A stretch of DNA of 64,000 nt from Trachythela sp. YZ-2020. Taxonomy: Eukaryota > Cnidaria > Anthozoa > Malacalcyonacea > Clavulariidae. The position numbers and the translations under genes are program-made. This document shows positions 38,570 through 52,400 of this stretch, piece after piece. Under the pieces are notes generated by a model that ran no database searches, had not been told where the DNA came from, and worked only from the letters and a program-made list of their open reading frames with translations. Each line of letters starts with the position of its first letter. The stretch's first letter is position 1. The DNA lies in NCBI GenBank assembly GCA_016169945.1, contig JADLSH010000254.1, positions 930,001-994,000 on the forward strand. Reading direction: 5' to 3'.

Positions 38570-38808
38570 TCCATGAACTTCAACATCCCGCACATCCTGT
38601 TACCGGCAGAATGGTTGAGATCAGTCTAATACATGCTGGAGTTCCTGAAGGAGCAATTGAAGTTATCTGATGATAGAAAAGGTCGTAAACTTGTTGTCAC
38701 TTTAATTAACGAATTTGGCGAGACTCAAGATGAAAGGATGCTCTACTACAAAATTTTTAATCAACAAGCTTGGTCGTACAATTCTGAAAACATGATTTTC
38801 CCTCTGTA
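38570..38808 (+). pseudogene. Secreted-protein family copy F, exon 3 only
   Basis: Duplicate of copy D with the same premature TGATGATAG after GAAGTTATC and the same fusion to the ATACATGGGGTGACTAGTAA segment. The shared lesions show D was already broken before the 10.9-kb duplication. Confidence 0.85.
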
Positions 38809-39265
38809 AAATACATGGGGTGACTAGTAAATTAGTGGTTCAAAAGTTCACATTTAGCTTCAAATTGCCTTAAACCTTGTAGGTTTGCATGGTGAAAATA
38901 TATATCATTATTTTGTCTTAATTTGTGGAAACCACTGCGTCTATTTTAAAACTGGTATTGGGCAAGGGACCGTAGTACCGTGTGCTCACACAGAAGCTGC
39001 AATCGAGCCTAGCACGGAGGGAGATAATGAAAATTGAATTGGGATCTACTAGAGGAACAGCAGAGACAGAGGTAAAACGCTCAGGAAAATCCCCCTCCTC
39101 CCATCCTCCCATCCCTCCACCCCCTCCTCCCTCTCCTCCCCCCTCTCCTACGTCTATGGTTACACAACGTGCATGTCGTCAGCATGTAATAAATTGAAGC
39201 AAATATACAACGTGATCTAGGCATCATATTTTATTGCAAAATCTTTCACAATATCATATACCTTG

Positions 39266-40538
39266 TTAATAGAATTGGTAATATTCGCATGATAACTTAT
39301 AATAACCAAAGAGTTGAACTGATGCCCAAATGTTTCCTGTCGTTTCAGGACCATTCAATACAGCTTTAACACGCTTGGATGAACTCGACAGTGGGAAAGC
39401 CATGTTTTCAGAATTGTACGACCAAGCAGATTGAGGATAAGTTGTGTAGTAAAGATTCCTTTCATCTTGAGTCTCACCAACTTCGTTAATTATAGTGACA
39501 ACAAGTTTACCACTTTTATTTGATAAGTAACCAGTAGCAATTTTAGCATAAACTACCACTTCAATTGCTTCTTTAGGAACTCCAGCATCTATTAGACTGA
39601 TCTCAATCTTTTGGCTGGCAACAGGATGAGCGGGATCTTGAAGCTTATGGAACTAGATGAAGAAAATACTGTACGATTAATCTTCACTTAACCTATTACT
39701 CACTAAAGGTTCCTGCTCGAGTGGCCGGGATGTTTTAGTTGTACTAATAACTGCGTGGGATCAGGGGGCGCACATTCAAAAAATATTTAGGAGGGTATTC
39801 ATTGTTCGGGGACCGACTTGATATATATTTTGCCACGTCAATACCACGTGAACAGTTTATTCAAATGCTTGTATAAGGAGAAAGCTATCAAGTAGTGTGG
39901 AGTTATGCCTTACATACTTCTCCTAACCATTTTAAGAATCCTCTCCGCGCATTCTGCCATAAATGGTTACAGAATTTATAGTATATACAGTTTGTTTTTT
40001 ACAATATTTCGTGTTTTATAGATCAGTTACTGTGTCAATTCTAGTCGTCCTTGAGGAATGTAGGGGGTATATAGGGGCATTCTTCCCCAGAGAAATTTTG
40101 TAATTACTCTTTGGGCAGCGATCAAAAATTGAAAGTTGGTAACTAGTTGAAGGTCTGAGAAAAGTTTGGTGCTTTATCCAGTCTTTACTGATATATCTTG
40201 CTATCTCATGCGCTTAAGCGACCTGACTACGAGGGGTTGCTGCATGTATTTCTAGTATATCAAGCAATACTTACGACTTTATGACATTGCGGGTCATATA
40301 CGGCGCCGGCGCTGTTTGACATCTAAACAATTGTAATATAGGAAAAAATAAATGGTGGAAGACAACATTTTTAAGTCGCAAAACCACGACAATAAAACAT
40401 CGTGCATACTTTTTTAAATAGATATTGAATTGCTTTGTAATGGCTAATGCAGTTTTAAACTTATTCAAACCAAAGAAAATTACAAAATCTTACCAAAATG
40501 CAAGCCAATAGAGCGAAAGAGCCAAAAATCAAAGTCAT
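39266..40538 (-). CDS. Small secreted protein, family copy G
   Basis: Exons 40538-40494 (MTLIFGSFALLACIL), 40322-40275 (MSNSAGAVYDPQCHKV) and 39652-39266 are open and in phase 0; 159 residues. Exon 3 differs from copy E at only one residue seen by eye (EVGETQ for EGGETQ), whereas exons 1 and 2 and the flanking introns differ at several places and resemble copies A and B in part, which suggests gene conversion or a patchwork origin. The TATATAAG and the UTR exon (ending near 40,749) are kept. Function unknown; likely secreted, with one cysteine near each end of the mature chain. Confidence 0.75.
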
Positions 40539-41067
40539 GTCGTTAAATTGGACCTAGATAAGACATTAAAGAAAAATATAGAAAAACAATAACAGTTTGT
40601 AGCAATCACGCATCCAAGATCTAGCCTATGACAATTCCTAGGTTTATGATATATCTTTTATACAATGACTGAATCAAACATCGGAACATGTCCAGTACCT
40701 GGATTTAGTGACAAACTTAGTACATGTATTAAATTTCATTTCTTACCTGAAAGATTGAATTACTTCTCACGATAGTATCGAATGTGTTGACCACTGAAAA
40801 TTGCCTGTGATTTGAAGTAAAATGTTGTTGTGAGACGACTTATATATGAATGTACGACATGTTTACGCGCATGCTCGAAGTAAAACGATTCTTTGAGAAC
40901 CGTTGAATAGCATTTCGTGACCAATTATACAAAACAGGAGATATATTTTTAGTCCAAACGGAAAAAGCACTTCATTCAGGGCTAATTAATCTATTAGACG
41001 GATGATAGGTGTGTCCCGATGTAATTATTCTATGATTGTAGGTCTAACTTTGTTTTACTCCTCAATG

Positions 41068-41307
41068 TTATCTGATATAGTTTTGTGTTAAGGTACTAAT
41101 GGTAAACACTCCAATATCTTTCTGATAATCCTTTTTAACAATTGGAATGCCATCTATAACATAATCATTCTCGATTGGGTGTTTCTTTCGAGTATAAATG
41201 GAGAGTGACTCACATTTATCGGGATTGAAGTTCATTTTCCAAATCTGTGACCACGAGCTTACTACGTTTATATCAGTGACAGTGCAATATATATTGATTA
41301 CATCCAT
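41068..41307 (-). mobile_element. LINE reverse-transcriptase fragment, copy 3
   Basis: Same truncated RT segment as at 25,230 (one change seen, SQIW for SQNW). Part of duplication copy 2. Confidence 0.8.
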
Positions 41308-44298
41308 TTGTGCAAAAAGTTATTACTGCGTTTAGTTTCATTATACACAGCAATGTCTAGTATATGCAATGACTGTTTGTTTGGGAGCCAATATACGACA
41401 GATATAGATTTAGCATATTTTGCTTTCCTTTTTACTTGGAACAATGCATCCTTGAAAACACTTTGCGTTAATGGATATACAGAATCTCTGCTCACTTGAC
41501 GCGTTCAACCTTCATGCAAACACTCATAACTCCATTCGTAAAATGAGATTTGGTCAGTAATAATAACTTACTGCACAAATGGATGTAATCAAAATATCAG
41601 TTGCACTGTCACTGCTACTGAAATCCAATTTTGGATCTATTTATTGAAATTTGTTGTTGATTTATTCAAATTTGTATTTCTAAAATAGAAGTCATTTCGC
41701 TTGCATGCTATTTCACTTACTCTCAGAGTCTGAGATTGAGTAGGATTAACAACTCTCCGTCACGGACAGAATCATAACTAAAATTGAACTGCATGTTCCT
41801 CAGTTTTGCATAATTTCCTATTTACTCAGTTGCTCTCAAATTGTTTTTCTTACTTTTACTTTGTTTTGCTTAACTTGTATCAGAGTTTGGAATATACCTT
41901 TCTATCAAAGTATTTATTATACTTAAAATTTCTTCTCACAAATTTGTGTCGTCCTGATTTAACTCAATCTAGATTTTAAATCTGCTTTGGAATGAATCTC
42001 TGGATGTTGAACTTTGGCAAATGTCTTGCATAATAATGTCCATCTGATATTATAATAATGTCCATCTGACATACAAATATAACGGAGATAAAGACTTTTT
42101 GTTCACATGAATCAGGAGACGATTTGAATGTACTTGTAAATATTGACCTCAATTATGCGACTATAACTGACTGAGTGATAAGACGTTATTTAAGAGGAAT
42201 TTGTGACAAACCTAAATAACGTCTGGTTGTGTATTCGGTTTTATCGAAATCTATTGCTATTTTGGATGATTTTTTGTGTGGTTTTGCGGTTTCCTATCGG
42301 CCCCGACACCCCTCCTTTTAACTAAAAGTCCTTTTAATGAGAGTCCTTTTAAATTAAGTGTCCTTTAATCCTCTTATTTGTGTATATTTTGGCTATATAT
42401 ATTTGCTAAATAGTCAATCTCGTACTCAAAGTATGCCTTCTAAATGGTAGGCAATATGAACAGTTTTTGCGATTTTGTACATAATTTCTGATGAGTGATC
42501 AGTGATCGTTTCACTAATCACCATTAAATCTAATTAATAAATTAAGAATTTATTACTGCACAATATTGCGTTTACGACTGCACAAATCTCATTTATCACT
42601 GCACAAATTGGTTAAAGCTGCACCTTAAAATAATCCCTGTTATATGAAATAAAAGCACAAATTTTGTAGCGAAGTTGTAGCAATGTCATATATCAACGTT
42701 ATTCATAAACGTTGTGACGACGTTCCCTGGAGTCGACAAATTCATGTTACCAGGACGTTCATGGCAAACGTTACGTTTTCACAATATATTAGGCGAATGT
42801 TCAGACAACGTTCCTACAATGTAATTGTGCCAGCTGCATGGGTTTGTACCTAATTTATATCAGTTTGGAGTTGTGTTACATCCAGATTGCGAATTGATAA
42901 TCCTAGCTAGCTTGGTATCATCAGCAAAGAGGTAAATCAAAGTATATAGTAATGTCTCAAGAATGAGATGTATACTGATGAAAGTAAGTGGATATATGCT
43001 GTTTTGTATATTCACAATTTTAATCATTTACTAGTTTTATAAGCTTTTGAAATGTATCAGCTGATGAGCTTTGGGATATTGATGATACCATGTTTAACAC
43101 AGCAACTCTTCAAAATTTTAGGCTGTGAAACCAGTATGCCTGACAATGAAAAGCAGCTAAGCAACCGTTTGATTCAAGTGAAAGTTGTTTATAAACCTGT
43201 CTGTTTTAAAGCTAGCTAGACTATAGTCTCGCAAATGTGGTGAATGTTCATGCAGTGGTTCGGGACACATATCTTTAGAATGCGAAGTCAAGAATATATG
43301 GCACACAGAAGAATAGTCTACATTCATATATTCATTATAATAATGCGTTATTTAAGGGTAAATATTGACTTAATGAAGCCTAAATCCATTATCGTTGGAT
43401 CATGGATCCTGACCAAAACGCTTTTACAACATGTCAACATTTACAACATGCATTTGCTCAAACATTTTGAAACATTAAATCAACTGTATTCATTAATGAG
43501 CAATAAAATTGTTTAATAATTATTTGTGCATGTATCTATAATGTTGTCATTTTAACGGATTATGAAACAGGGATTATTTTAAAGGAATTTTATCACTGCA
43601 CAAGATGAGCTAAAAGGCGGAGTGAAATCTAAATTTAGCGGCATGCATGCATGTTAAATAGGAATGGGATACTGAGTAGCTCTGTAGTTCTTCAGTGCAA
43701 ACCAGTGCAGTACTCAACACATTAAAATTCTAGAAATAATTTTTTAAACTTGGCGAGATGTCAGATGTTTTAAACACTGCATGTTATTGAGTATCTACGT
43801 TCAGTGACATACTCTAGTTCTACACTTTAATGTATATATTTCTTTTTAAGAAGTATTTTTAACTATCTCAGTAAATTATGGTCTGCTTTTGAAGATGACA
43901 GCTTGCAATATCTTCTACACAAGATATTATTAGCTGGCACAATTAAATCTCGAAGTATATATAATTATCGAAGTATATATATATATAATATCTCGAAGTA
44001 TATATAATTAGCAAATTTTATATTAGCCTCACCTAAAAAGCGCAACATTTGAAAGTGTTTTTCATGCAGCAGCCCCATAATTACATTCCGGTAAAGCTAA
44101 ATTGTGGTAATAGCATCGCATGTAAGCGAACATATTTGTGTGCTGATTAAAATACTAGTGGGAAATTTATGTATGAAATTTTCATCTTGGAATCACTAGT
44201 TTCATAAGAGGGTCCGCCACTCTGTCTGGTATCCCGGGGTGCACAACTGGACTTTCCGGCGTTGGGTATGAGTTCGGCGTCATGTATAAGATCCAAAG
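41308..44298. repeat. 3-kb block, copy 3 of 3
   Basis: Direct repeat of 30,451-33,397 and 33,398-36,423; shares the (TATA)-rich expansion (about 43,960-44,010) with copy 2 and so is closer to it there. Confidence 0.85.
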
Positions 44299-46919
44299 TT
44301 GGGTTTCAGTAGCAGTGACAGTGCAATATATTGTGATTACATCCATTTGTGCAAAAAGTTATTACTGCGTTTAGTTTCATTATACACAGCAATGTCTAGT
44401 ATATGCAATGACTGTTTGTTTGGGAGCCAATATACGACAGATATAGATTTAGCATATTTTGCTTTCCTTTTTACTTGGAACAATGCATCCTTGAAAACAC
44501 TTTGCGTTGTTATGGATATACAGAATCTCTGCTCACTTGACGCGTTCAACCCTCATGCAAACACTCATAACTCCATTCGTAGAATGAGATTTGGTCAGTA
44601 ATAATAACTTACTGCACAAATGGATGTAATCAAAATATCAGTTGCACTGTCACTGCTACTGAAATCCAATTTTGGATCTATTTATTGAAATTTGTTGTTG
44701 ATTTATTCAAATTTGTATTTCTAAAATAGAAGTCATTTCGCTTGCATGCTATTTCACTTACTCTCAGAGTCTGAGATTGAGTAGGATTAACAATTCTCCG
44801 TCACGGACAGAATCATAACTAAAATTGAACTGCATGTTCCTCAGTTTTGCATAATTTCCTATTTACTCAGTTGCTCTCAAATTGTTTTTCTTACTTTTAC
44901 TTTGTTTTGCTTAACTTGTATCAGAGTTTGGAATATACCTTTCTATCAAAGTATTTATTATACTTAAAATTTCTTCTCACAAATTTGTGTCGTCCTGATT
45001 TAACTCAATCTAGATTTTAAATCTGCTTTGGAATGAACGTCTGGAATGTTGAACTTTGGCAAATGTCTTGCATAATAATGTCCATCTGATATTTCACGCA
45101 CGTACAAATATAATGGAGATAAAGACTTTTTGTTCACATGAATCAGGAGACGATTTGAATGTACTTGTGAATATTGACCTCAATTATGCGACTATAACTG
45201 ACTGAGTGATAAGACGTTATTTAAGAGGAATGTGTGACAAACCTAAATAACGTCTGGTTGTGTATTCGGTTTTATCGAAATCTATTGGCGTATTTTGCTG
45301 TTTTGGATGATTTTTTGTGTGGTTTTGCGGTTTCCTATCGGCCCCGACACCACTCCTTTTAACTGAAAGTCCTTTCAATGAGAGTCCTTTTAAATTAAGT
45401 GTCCTTTAATCCTCTTATTTGTGTATATTTTGGCTATATATATTTGCTAAATAGTCAACTCGTACTCAAAGTATGCCTTCTAAATGGTAGGCAATATGAA
45501 CAGTTTTTGCGATTTTGTACATAATTTCTGATGAGTGATGAGTGATCCTTTCACTAATCACCGTTAAATCTAATTAATAAATTAAGAATTTATTACTGCA
45601 TAATATTGCGTTTACGACTGCACAAATCTCATTTATCACTGCACAAATTGGTTGTAACTGCACCTTAAAATAATCCCTGTTATATGAATTAAAAGCTCAA
45701 ATTTTGGTTTTCTGACCGCCATGAAAATAAAATCAATAAAAATAATAACCTTAAATCAAAATAACCTTAATTTAAATAACCTTAAAATAACTTAAAATAA
45801 CTTAAAATAACTTAAAATAACTTTAATTTAAATAACCTTAAATCAATACAAAATAGATTGCGCACCAACCGTATCTAAGTGTTCAAATTACTTTGACAAG
45901 TTTTCTTTGTTGACCCATACAGATGAACAAAATTTGTACTTTGCCAATTTTCTATGACAAGTACAGTTGTTTAAAAGCTAGCATAGTGTTAGCTTTTGAA
46001 CAAGTGTACTGTCATAGAAAACTTCAAAGATTACAACTCTGAACGAGCAAATAGTAAACTTGCCATATGAAAACTTGTCATAGAAAACTTGCTCGACTGT
46101 AACCGGCTTAAAAGGATAAATATATCTCTCACTTGACAGTTGAATCCCTCGGTTGATTCTGCATCACGGCTGTATATGTTATTTAAGATGGTTTGAAAGT
46201 CAGACGTACATGACGCCTCAATATAAAGCACATACTTTATTAGTACGAGAATGTTGAATGAACTTAGCACGAAGCAAGTTGATATCACTTCAAATTGTCA
46301 ACTCAAATTTTCCGTTTCATACTTTCGTTAACGTCGGCTGAATGTTAATATCAGGTCTATTTTAGGTCTACTGTGTTGTTTTGTGAAATTGCTATTTCAG
46401 AACAAAATCAGCATTTCAGCACGCTCTTTTTATACTATTTTGAGCATTGATGTTCTCAAAACTATATATAACATTTAGGAGTAAATCAAAGTTAGACCTA
46501 GAATCATAGAATAATTACATCGGGACAAACTGCCTAAAAAATAACCACACATATCACCAGCCTAATAGATTAATTAGCCACCCTCCCCTTGTCCCACCAC
46601 TCAATGTTGAAGCTGAATAAAGTGCGAAAAACGTTGTTCACTGCCCTGCAACTTACAACATTGAGCTGTGGGGCTGGGGGGAGGCTAAGCACCGTCATTG
46701 CTGTACTTTAAGCAGGGACGTGGCGAATAAGGGTTTCCACAAGATGCTCGGCAACTTTTCAGCAACTTTTCCTTATACTGATGAGCAACAAATGTTTGAG
46801 CTAGCAACCCAAATAGTTTGTTATTTTGAGGAATGTAACCGCGAAAGTATATAGATTTGTTTATATTTCCATTTATTTTACTTATAAATTACGACCCCTT
46901 ATAGTACGAATTAGTTTCA

Positions 46920-47330
46920 TTTCGTTATTATATTCAGTTTATTATTATTATTATTATTATTTAACTTTGCCAGGTGACACATTTACATCAGAAAATAACA
47001 AATAAGGTTACAAACACACACACAAAAAAAACAACACTATACAACACACTAAAATCAATTACTGTGGCCCCTTAACACGCAAAAAAACTATACGTACAAG
47101 AATTTTATATCTAATCTATTTGTTCCCCGTGGAAAAACACTACGACCATTCACTTGGAAAGCTGAAATTTTAGTCCGTATATCAATAACACAAGAAATAT
47201 ATTACACGCTACCAATAAACAAATCGTAGTGCCCCCACAAGAAACAAACCAATCACATTGCACGCATACATAACAAACATTAACATACATTACGGCATTA
47301 CAAACATATATATAAGATATAGTATCATAA
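46920..47330 (-). mobile_element. Probable LINE 3' tail with (TAA)n end
   Basis: Read on the minus strand it ends TGTGTCACCTGGCAAAGTTA followed by AATAATAATAATAATAATAA, a form typical of non-LTR retrotransposon 3' ends. No coding sequence recognised upstream. Duplicate at about 52,785-53,190. Confidence 0.4.
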
Positions 47331-47792
47331 CTTTAACCTTTTAAGCCCGCTTTCCACCTGGCGAATACGGTAAATCGGTAAATCAGTATAGAAAAAAAGC
47401 AATGACGAATTACATTGCAAAATGTGTGCCGGTTCGTGCGAACGAATTTGCCCTGTGGAAAACGGTCCCAAAGTCACATAGTAGCAGACTAGAAGCAGCA
47501 CGCTAATTTACTGTTTAAACTGCGGTAAGAGTTTATCTCCAGTATCCAATTATTACCCGGGCATTTTAATATACGGTATTTATACTTCTTGCAGGAGAAT
47601 CAACCCCGGAGTTTCTTGATACTTATTCTAATTTCCTTTTTGTATCTGCGTAGCAGATTTATTTGTCATATATACTAAACTGTCTGGCGTAGTGATACTG
47701 TAAATCGTGAACCCCATTTAACAATTAATATGAAAACCTTGTTCTACTGTGTATGATATATATTTCTGTGCTATTTATAAAAATATACTCTT

Positions 47793-47905
47793 TTAACCCA
47801 TTAGCTGGCAATGCGCCCAGATGCGCCCTACTTTAGTATTTTACTCTGTCTATTGCCAGACGATTTTACTTGTCAGTGGTAGGGTACTGCCAGTTAATGG
47901 ATTAA
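47793..47905. mobile_element. 113-bp piggyBac-like MITE
   Basis: TTAA at both ends (47,793-47,796 and 47,902-47,905) flanking CCCATTAGCTGGCA and its imperfect complement TGCCAGTTAATGGA. TTAA target duplication with CCC-starting termini is the piggyBac signature. No coding capacity. Duplicate at 53,652-53,764. Confidence 0.75.
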
Positions 47906-48738
47906 ATATCAATCTCCTATTCTTTACAAGTTACTGGTTGAATGAAGTGTATGTTTTTGTACAAAATATGTGTAACTTATACAATTTAGGGCCAAATAGA
48001 ATTGTAGAATATTATTCCTTCATGACAACAGCGCGATCACCATGAGCAGATACATGTACGCTTAGCGTACCTAGCATAATTTGAAACAAGGCTAATTTGA
48101 CTTATCTCTTGCGGCTTTCATGTTTAATAGTTTAATTACTGATTATAACAATTTATAGGGATGTCCTAAAACGTTTTGACAGAAATGTTGCTTGTTTTTT
48201 CCAATACAAATAGTTTTGTCAAGATTCTGACACTAAACCTGATTCTGACACTAAACCTGGTACGTTCATTGCACGTTGAAAATAGATATAATTGTTTTGT
48301 TTTCTGGAATACACTGCGCTTATTTCAAATTTGGGACTGGTCATAAAGTAACAAGGGGAGGGACTATGGAAATTGAGGCTAAAGTTTAGTTTGGTTCTTA
48401 ATTGTTTTTTTTAAATCAATTTCCTGCTGGAATTCTTAAAGAACTGTAATATACTGTAACATACAACGCCTTTTGCGCGAATTTTCATGGCTTTTATAAT
48501 GAATTATGCATGTCTAAGAATAACGTAAAGTAATTAAAACTGCGCTTTTTACATGTAATTAACTTTTAATTAACTTTCAATTACAGTTATATTTACAAAA
48601 ATATAACGAAGCTCACTCGTCTAGCAGCTGTTTAAACATTTGAGGAAAATCATACTTTATTTGTTTAAAATATTTGACTTCAGCTCACCGTCCTAAGAAC
48701 ATTTCTCTTTTAAAAAAGTGTGTGTACCAACCATGTGT

Positions 48739-49463
48739 GCATGAGAGTTGGGAAGCGAGAGTTTGCATGAGAGTTTCATCAACTCTCATGCCCCGGTCAA
48801 ACGAGAACAAGAGTTGCATGAGAGTTGACTGGATATTACCACGCGTACCCGTCAAACTCTCATCAACTCTCATCAAAATTCTAACCTGCAGCTCAAAGTT
48901 GATGAGGGTTGTTGAGAGAGCATGAGAGTCGATGAGAGTTGGTGGTCAAACGCGAGCAAGAGTTGCAGTAACTCTCATCAACTCTCATCAACTCTCATCA
49001 ACTCTCATCAACTCTCATCAACTCTCATCGACTCTCATCAACTCTCATCAACTCTCATCAACTCTCATCAACTCTCATCAACTCTCATCAACTCTCATCA
49101 ACTCTCATCAACTCTCATCAACTCTCATCAACTCTCATCAACTCTCATCAACTCTCATCAACTCTCATCAACTCTCATCAACTCTCATCAACTCTCATCA
49201 ACTCTCATCAACTCTCATCAACTCTCATCAACTCTCATCAACTCTCATCAACTCTCATCAACTCTCATCAACTCTCATCAACTCTCATCAATTCTCATCA
49301 ACTCTCATCAACTCTCATCAACTCTCATCAACTCATCAACTCTCATCAACTCTCATCAACTCTCATCAACTCTCATCAACTCTCATCAACTCTCATCAAC
49401 TCTCATCAACTCTCATCAACTCTCATCAACTCTCATCAACTCTCATCAACTCTCATCATCACT
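48739..49463. mobile_element. Family X MITE with internal decamer expansion, right end missing
   Basis: Left part has the family landmarks (GCCCCGGTCAAACGAGAACA, GAGTTGACTGGATATTACCA, CAGCTCAAAGTTGATGAGGG, GGTCAAACGCGAGCAAGAG). It then passes into the array at 48,971 and stops at the duplication breakpoint without the GTTTGACC end. Confidence 0.85.
48971..49458. repeat. (ACTCTCATCA)n decamer minisatellite, about 49 copies
   Basis: Nearly perfect; single variants ATCG, AATTCTC and one ACTCATCA short unit. All three frames are open because the decamer has no stop, giving false proteins of INSHQLSSTL type. Confidence 0.97.
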
Positions 49464-52400
49464 CGGCATGCATGCATGTTAAATAGGAATGGGATACTGA
49501 GTAGCTCTGTAGTTCTTCAGTGCAAACCAGTGCAGTACTCAACACATTAAAATTCTAGAAATAATTTTTTAAACTTGGCGAGATGTCAGATGTTTTAAAC
49601 ACTGCATGTTATTGAGTATCTACGTTCACTAGTGGCATACTCTAGTTCTACACTTTAATGTATATATTTCTTTTTAAGAAGTATTTTTAACTATCTCAGT
49701 AAATTATGGTCTGCTTTTGAAGATGACAGCTTGCAATATCTTCTACACAAGATATTATTAGCTGGCACAATTAAATCTCGAAGTATATATAATTATCGAA
49801 GTATATATATATAATATCTCGAAGTATATATAATTAGCAAATTTTATATTAGCCTCACCTAAAAAGCGCAACATTTGAAAGTGTTTTTCATGCAGCAGCC
49901 CCATAATTACATTCCGGTAAAGCTAAATTGTGGTAATAGCATCGCATGTAAGCGAACATATTTGTGTGCTGATTAAAATAGTAGTAGGAAATTTATGTAT
50001 GAAATTTTCATCTTAGAATCACTAGTTTCATAAGAGGGTCCGCCACTCTGTCTGGTATCCCGGGGTGCACAACTGGACTTTCCGGCGTTGGGTATGAGTT
50101 CGGCGTCATGTATAAGATCCAAAGTTGGGTTTCAGTAGCAGTGACAGTGCAATATATTGTGATTACATCCATTTGTGCAAAAAGTTATTACTGCGTTTAG
50201 TTTCATTATACACAGCAATGTCTAGTATATGCAATGACTGTTTGTTTGGGAGCCAATATACGACAGATATAGATTTAGCATATTTTGCTTTCCTTTTTAC
50301 TTGGAACAATGCATCCTTGAAAACACTTTGCGTTGTTATGGATATACAGAATCTCTGCTCACTTGACGCGTTCAACCCTCATGCAAACACTCATAACTCC
50401 ATTCGTAGAATGAGATTTGGTCAGTAATAATAACTTACTGCACAAATGGATGTAATCAAAATATCAGTTGCACTGTCACTGCTACTGAAATCCAATTTTG
50501 GATCTATTTATTGAAATTTGTTGTTGATTTATTCAAATTTGTATTTCTAAAATAGAAGTCATTTCGCTTGCATGCTATTTCACTTACTCTCAGAGTCTGA
50601 GATTGAGTAGGATTAACAATTCTCCGTCACGGACAGAATCATAACTAAAATTGAACTGCATGTTCCTCAGTTTTGCATAATTTCCTATTTACTCAGTTGC
50701 TCTCAAATTGTTTTTCTTACTTTTACTTTGTTTTGCTTAACTTGTATCAGAGTTTGGAATATACCTTTCTATCAAAGTATTTATTATACTTAAAATTTCT
50801 TCTCACAAATTTGTGTCGTCCTGATTTAACTCAATCTAGATTTTAAATCTGCTTTGGAATGAACCTCTGGAATGTTGAACTTTGGCAAATGTCTTGCATA
50901 ATAATGTCCATCTGATATTTCACGCACGTACAAATATAACGGAGATAAAGACTTTTTGTTCACATGAATCAGGAGACGATTTGAATGTACTTGTGAATAT
51001 TGACCTCAATTATGCGACTATAACTGACTGAGTGATAAGACGTTATTTAAGAGGAATGTGTGACAAACCTAAATAACGTCTGGTTGTGTATTCGGTTTTA
51101 TCGAAATCTATTGCTATTTTGGATGATTTTTTGTGTGGTTTTGCGGTTTCCTATCGGCCCCGACACCCCTCCTTTTAACTAAAAGTCCTTTTAATGAGAG
51201 TCCTTTTAAATTAAGTGTCCTTTAATCCTCTTATTTGTGTATATTTTGGCTATATATATTTGCTAAATAGTCAATCTCGTACTCAAAGTATGCCTTCTAA
51301 ATGGTAGGCAATATGAACAGTTTTTGCGATTTTGTACATAATTTCTGATGAGTGATGAGTGATCCTTTCACTAATCACCGTTAAATCTAATTAATAAATT
51401 AAGAATTTATTACTGCATAATATTGCGTTTACGACTGCACAAATCTCATTTATCACTGCACAAATTGGTTGTAACTGCACCTTAAAATAATCCCTGTTAT
51501 ATGAATTAAAAGCTCAAATTTTGGTTTTCTGACCGCCATGAAAATAAAATCAATAAAAATAATAACCTTAAATCAAAATAACCTTAATTTAAATAACCTT
51601 AAAATAACTTAAAATAACTTAAAATAACTTAAAATAACTTTAATTTAAATAACCTTAAATCAATACAAAATAGATTGCGCACCAACCGTATCTAAGTGTT
51701 CAAATTACTTTGACAAGTTTTCTTTGTTGACCCATTCAGATGAACAAAATTTGTACTTTGCCAATTTTTCTATGACAAGTACAGTTGTTTAAAAGCTAGC
51801 ATAGTGTTAGCTTTTGAACAAGTGTACTTGTCATAGAAAAACTTGGCAAAGTTACGTATACAGACGAGCAAATAGTAAACTTGCCATATGAAAACTTGTC
51901 ATAGAAAACTTGCTCGACTGTAACCGGCTTAAAAGGATAAATATATCTCTCACTTGACAGTTGAATCCCTCGGTTGATTCTGCATCACGGCTGTATATGT
52001 TATTTAAGATGGTTTGAAAGTCAGACGTACATGACGCCTCAATATAAAGCACATACTTTATTAGTACGAGAATGTTGAATGAACTTAGCACGAAGCAAGT
52101 TGATATCACTTCAAATTGTCAACTCAAATTTTCCGTTTCATACTTTCGTTAACGTCGGCTGAATGTTAATATCATGCAGGTCTATTTTAGGTCTACTGTG
52201 TTGTTTTGTGAAATTGCTATTTCAGAACAAAATCAGCATTTCAGCACGCTCTTTTTATACTATTTTGAGCATTGATGTTCTCAAAACTATATGTAACATT
52301 TAGGAGTAAATCAAAGTTAGACCTAGAATCATAGAATAATTACATCGGGACAAACTGCCTAAAAAATAACCACACATATCACCCGCTTAATAGATTAATT

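Larger units (their letters stand above)
36424..44300. repeat. 10.9-kb segmental duplication, copy 2
   Basis: See copy 1 (25,470-36,423). Beyond about 44,300 the homology to copy 1 continues for about 1.4 kb and then switches to the type-1 block (ending near 45,860), so this copy ends in a recombined junction. Confidence 0.8.
43639..49463. repeat. 5.8-kb tandem duplication, copy 1
   Basis: From CGGCATGCATGCATGTTAAA at 43,639 to the end of the decamer array at 49,463, where the same sequence starts again. Offsets between copies are 5.82-5.86 kb throughout (44,299/50,125; 46,031/51,852; 47,821/53,680). Copies are almost identical. No recognisable gene inside; it holds the inverted-repeat element, a piece of the palindrome inner arm (46,110-46,720), a LINE-like tail, a piggyBac-type MITE and a family X MITE. 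Confidence 0.9.

Noticed and set aside
48922..49486. Long open frames of INSHQLSST repeats, also at 54,783-55,724
   Set aside because: The decamer has no stop in any frame, so long frames arise automatically; the flanks are non-coding MITE sequence.
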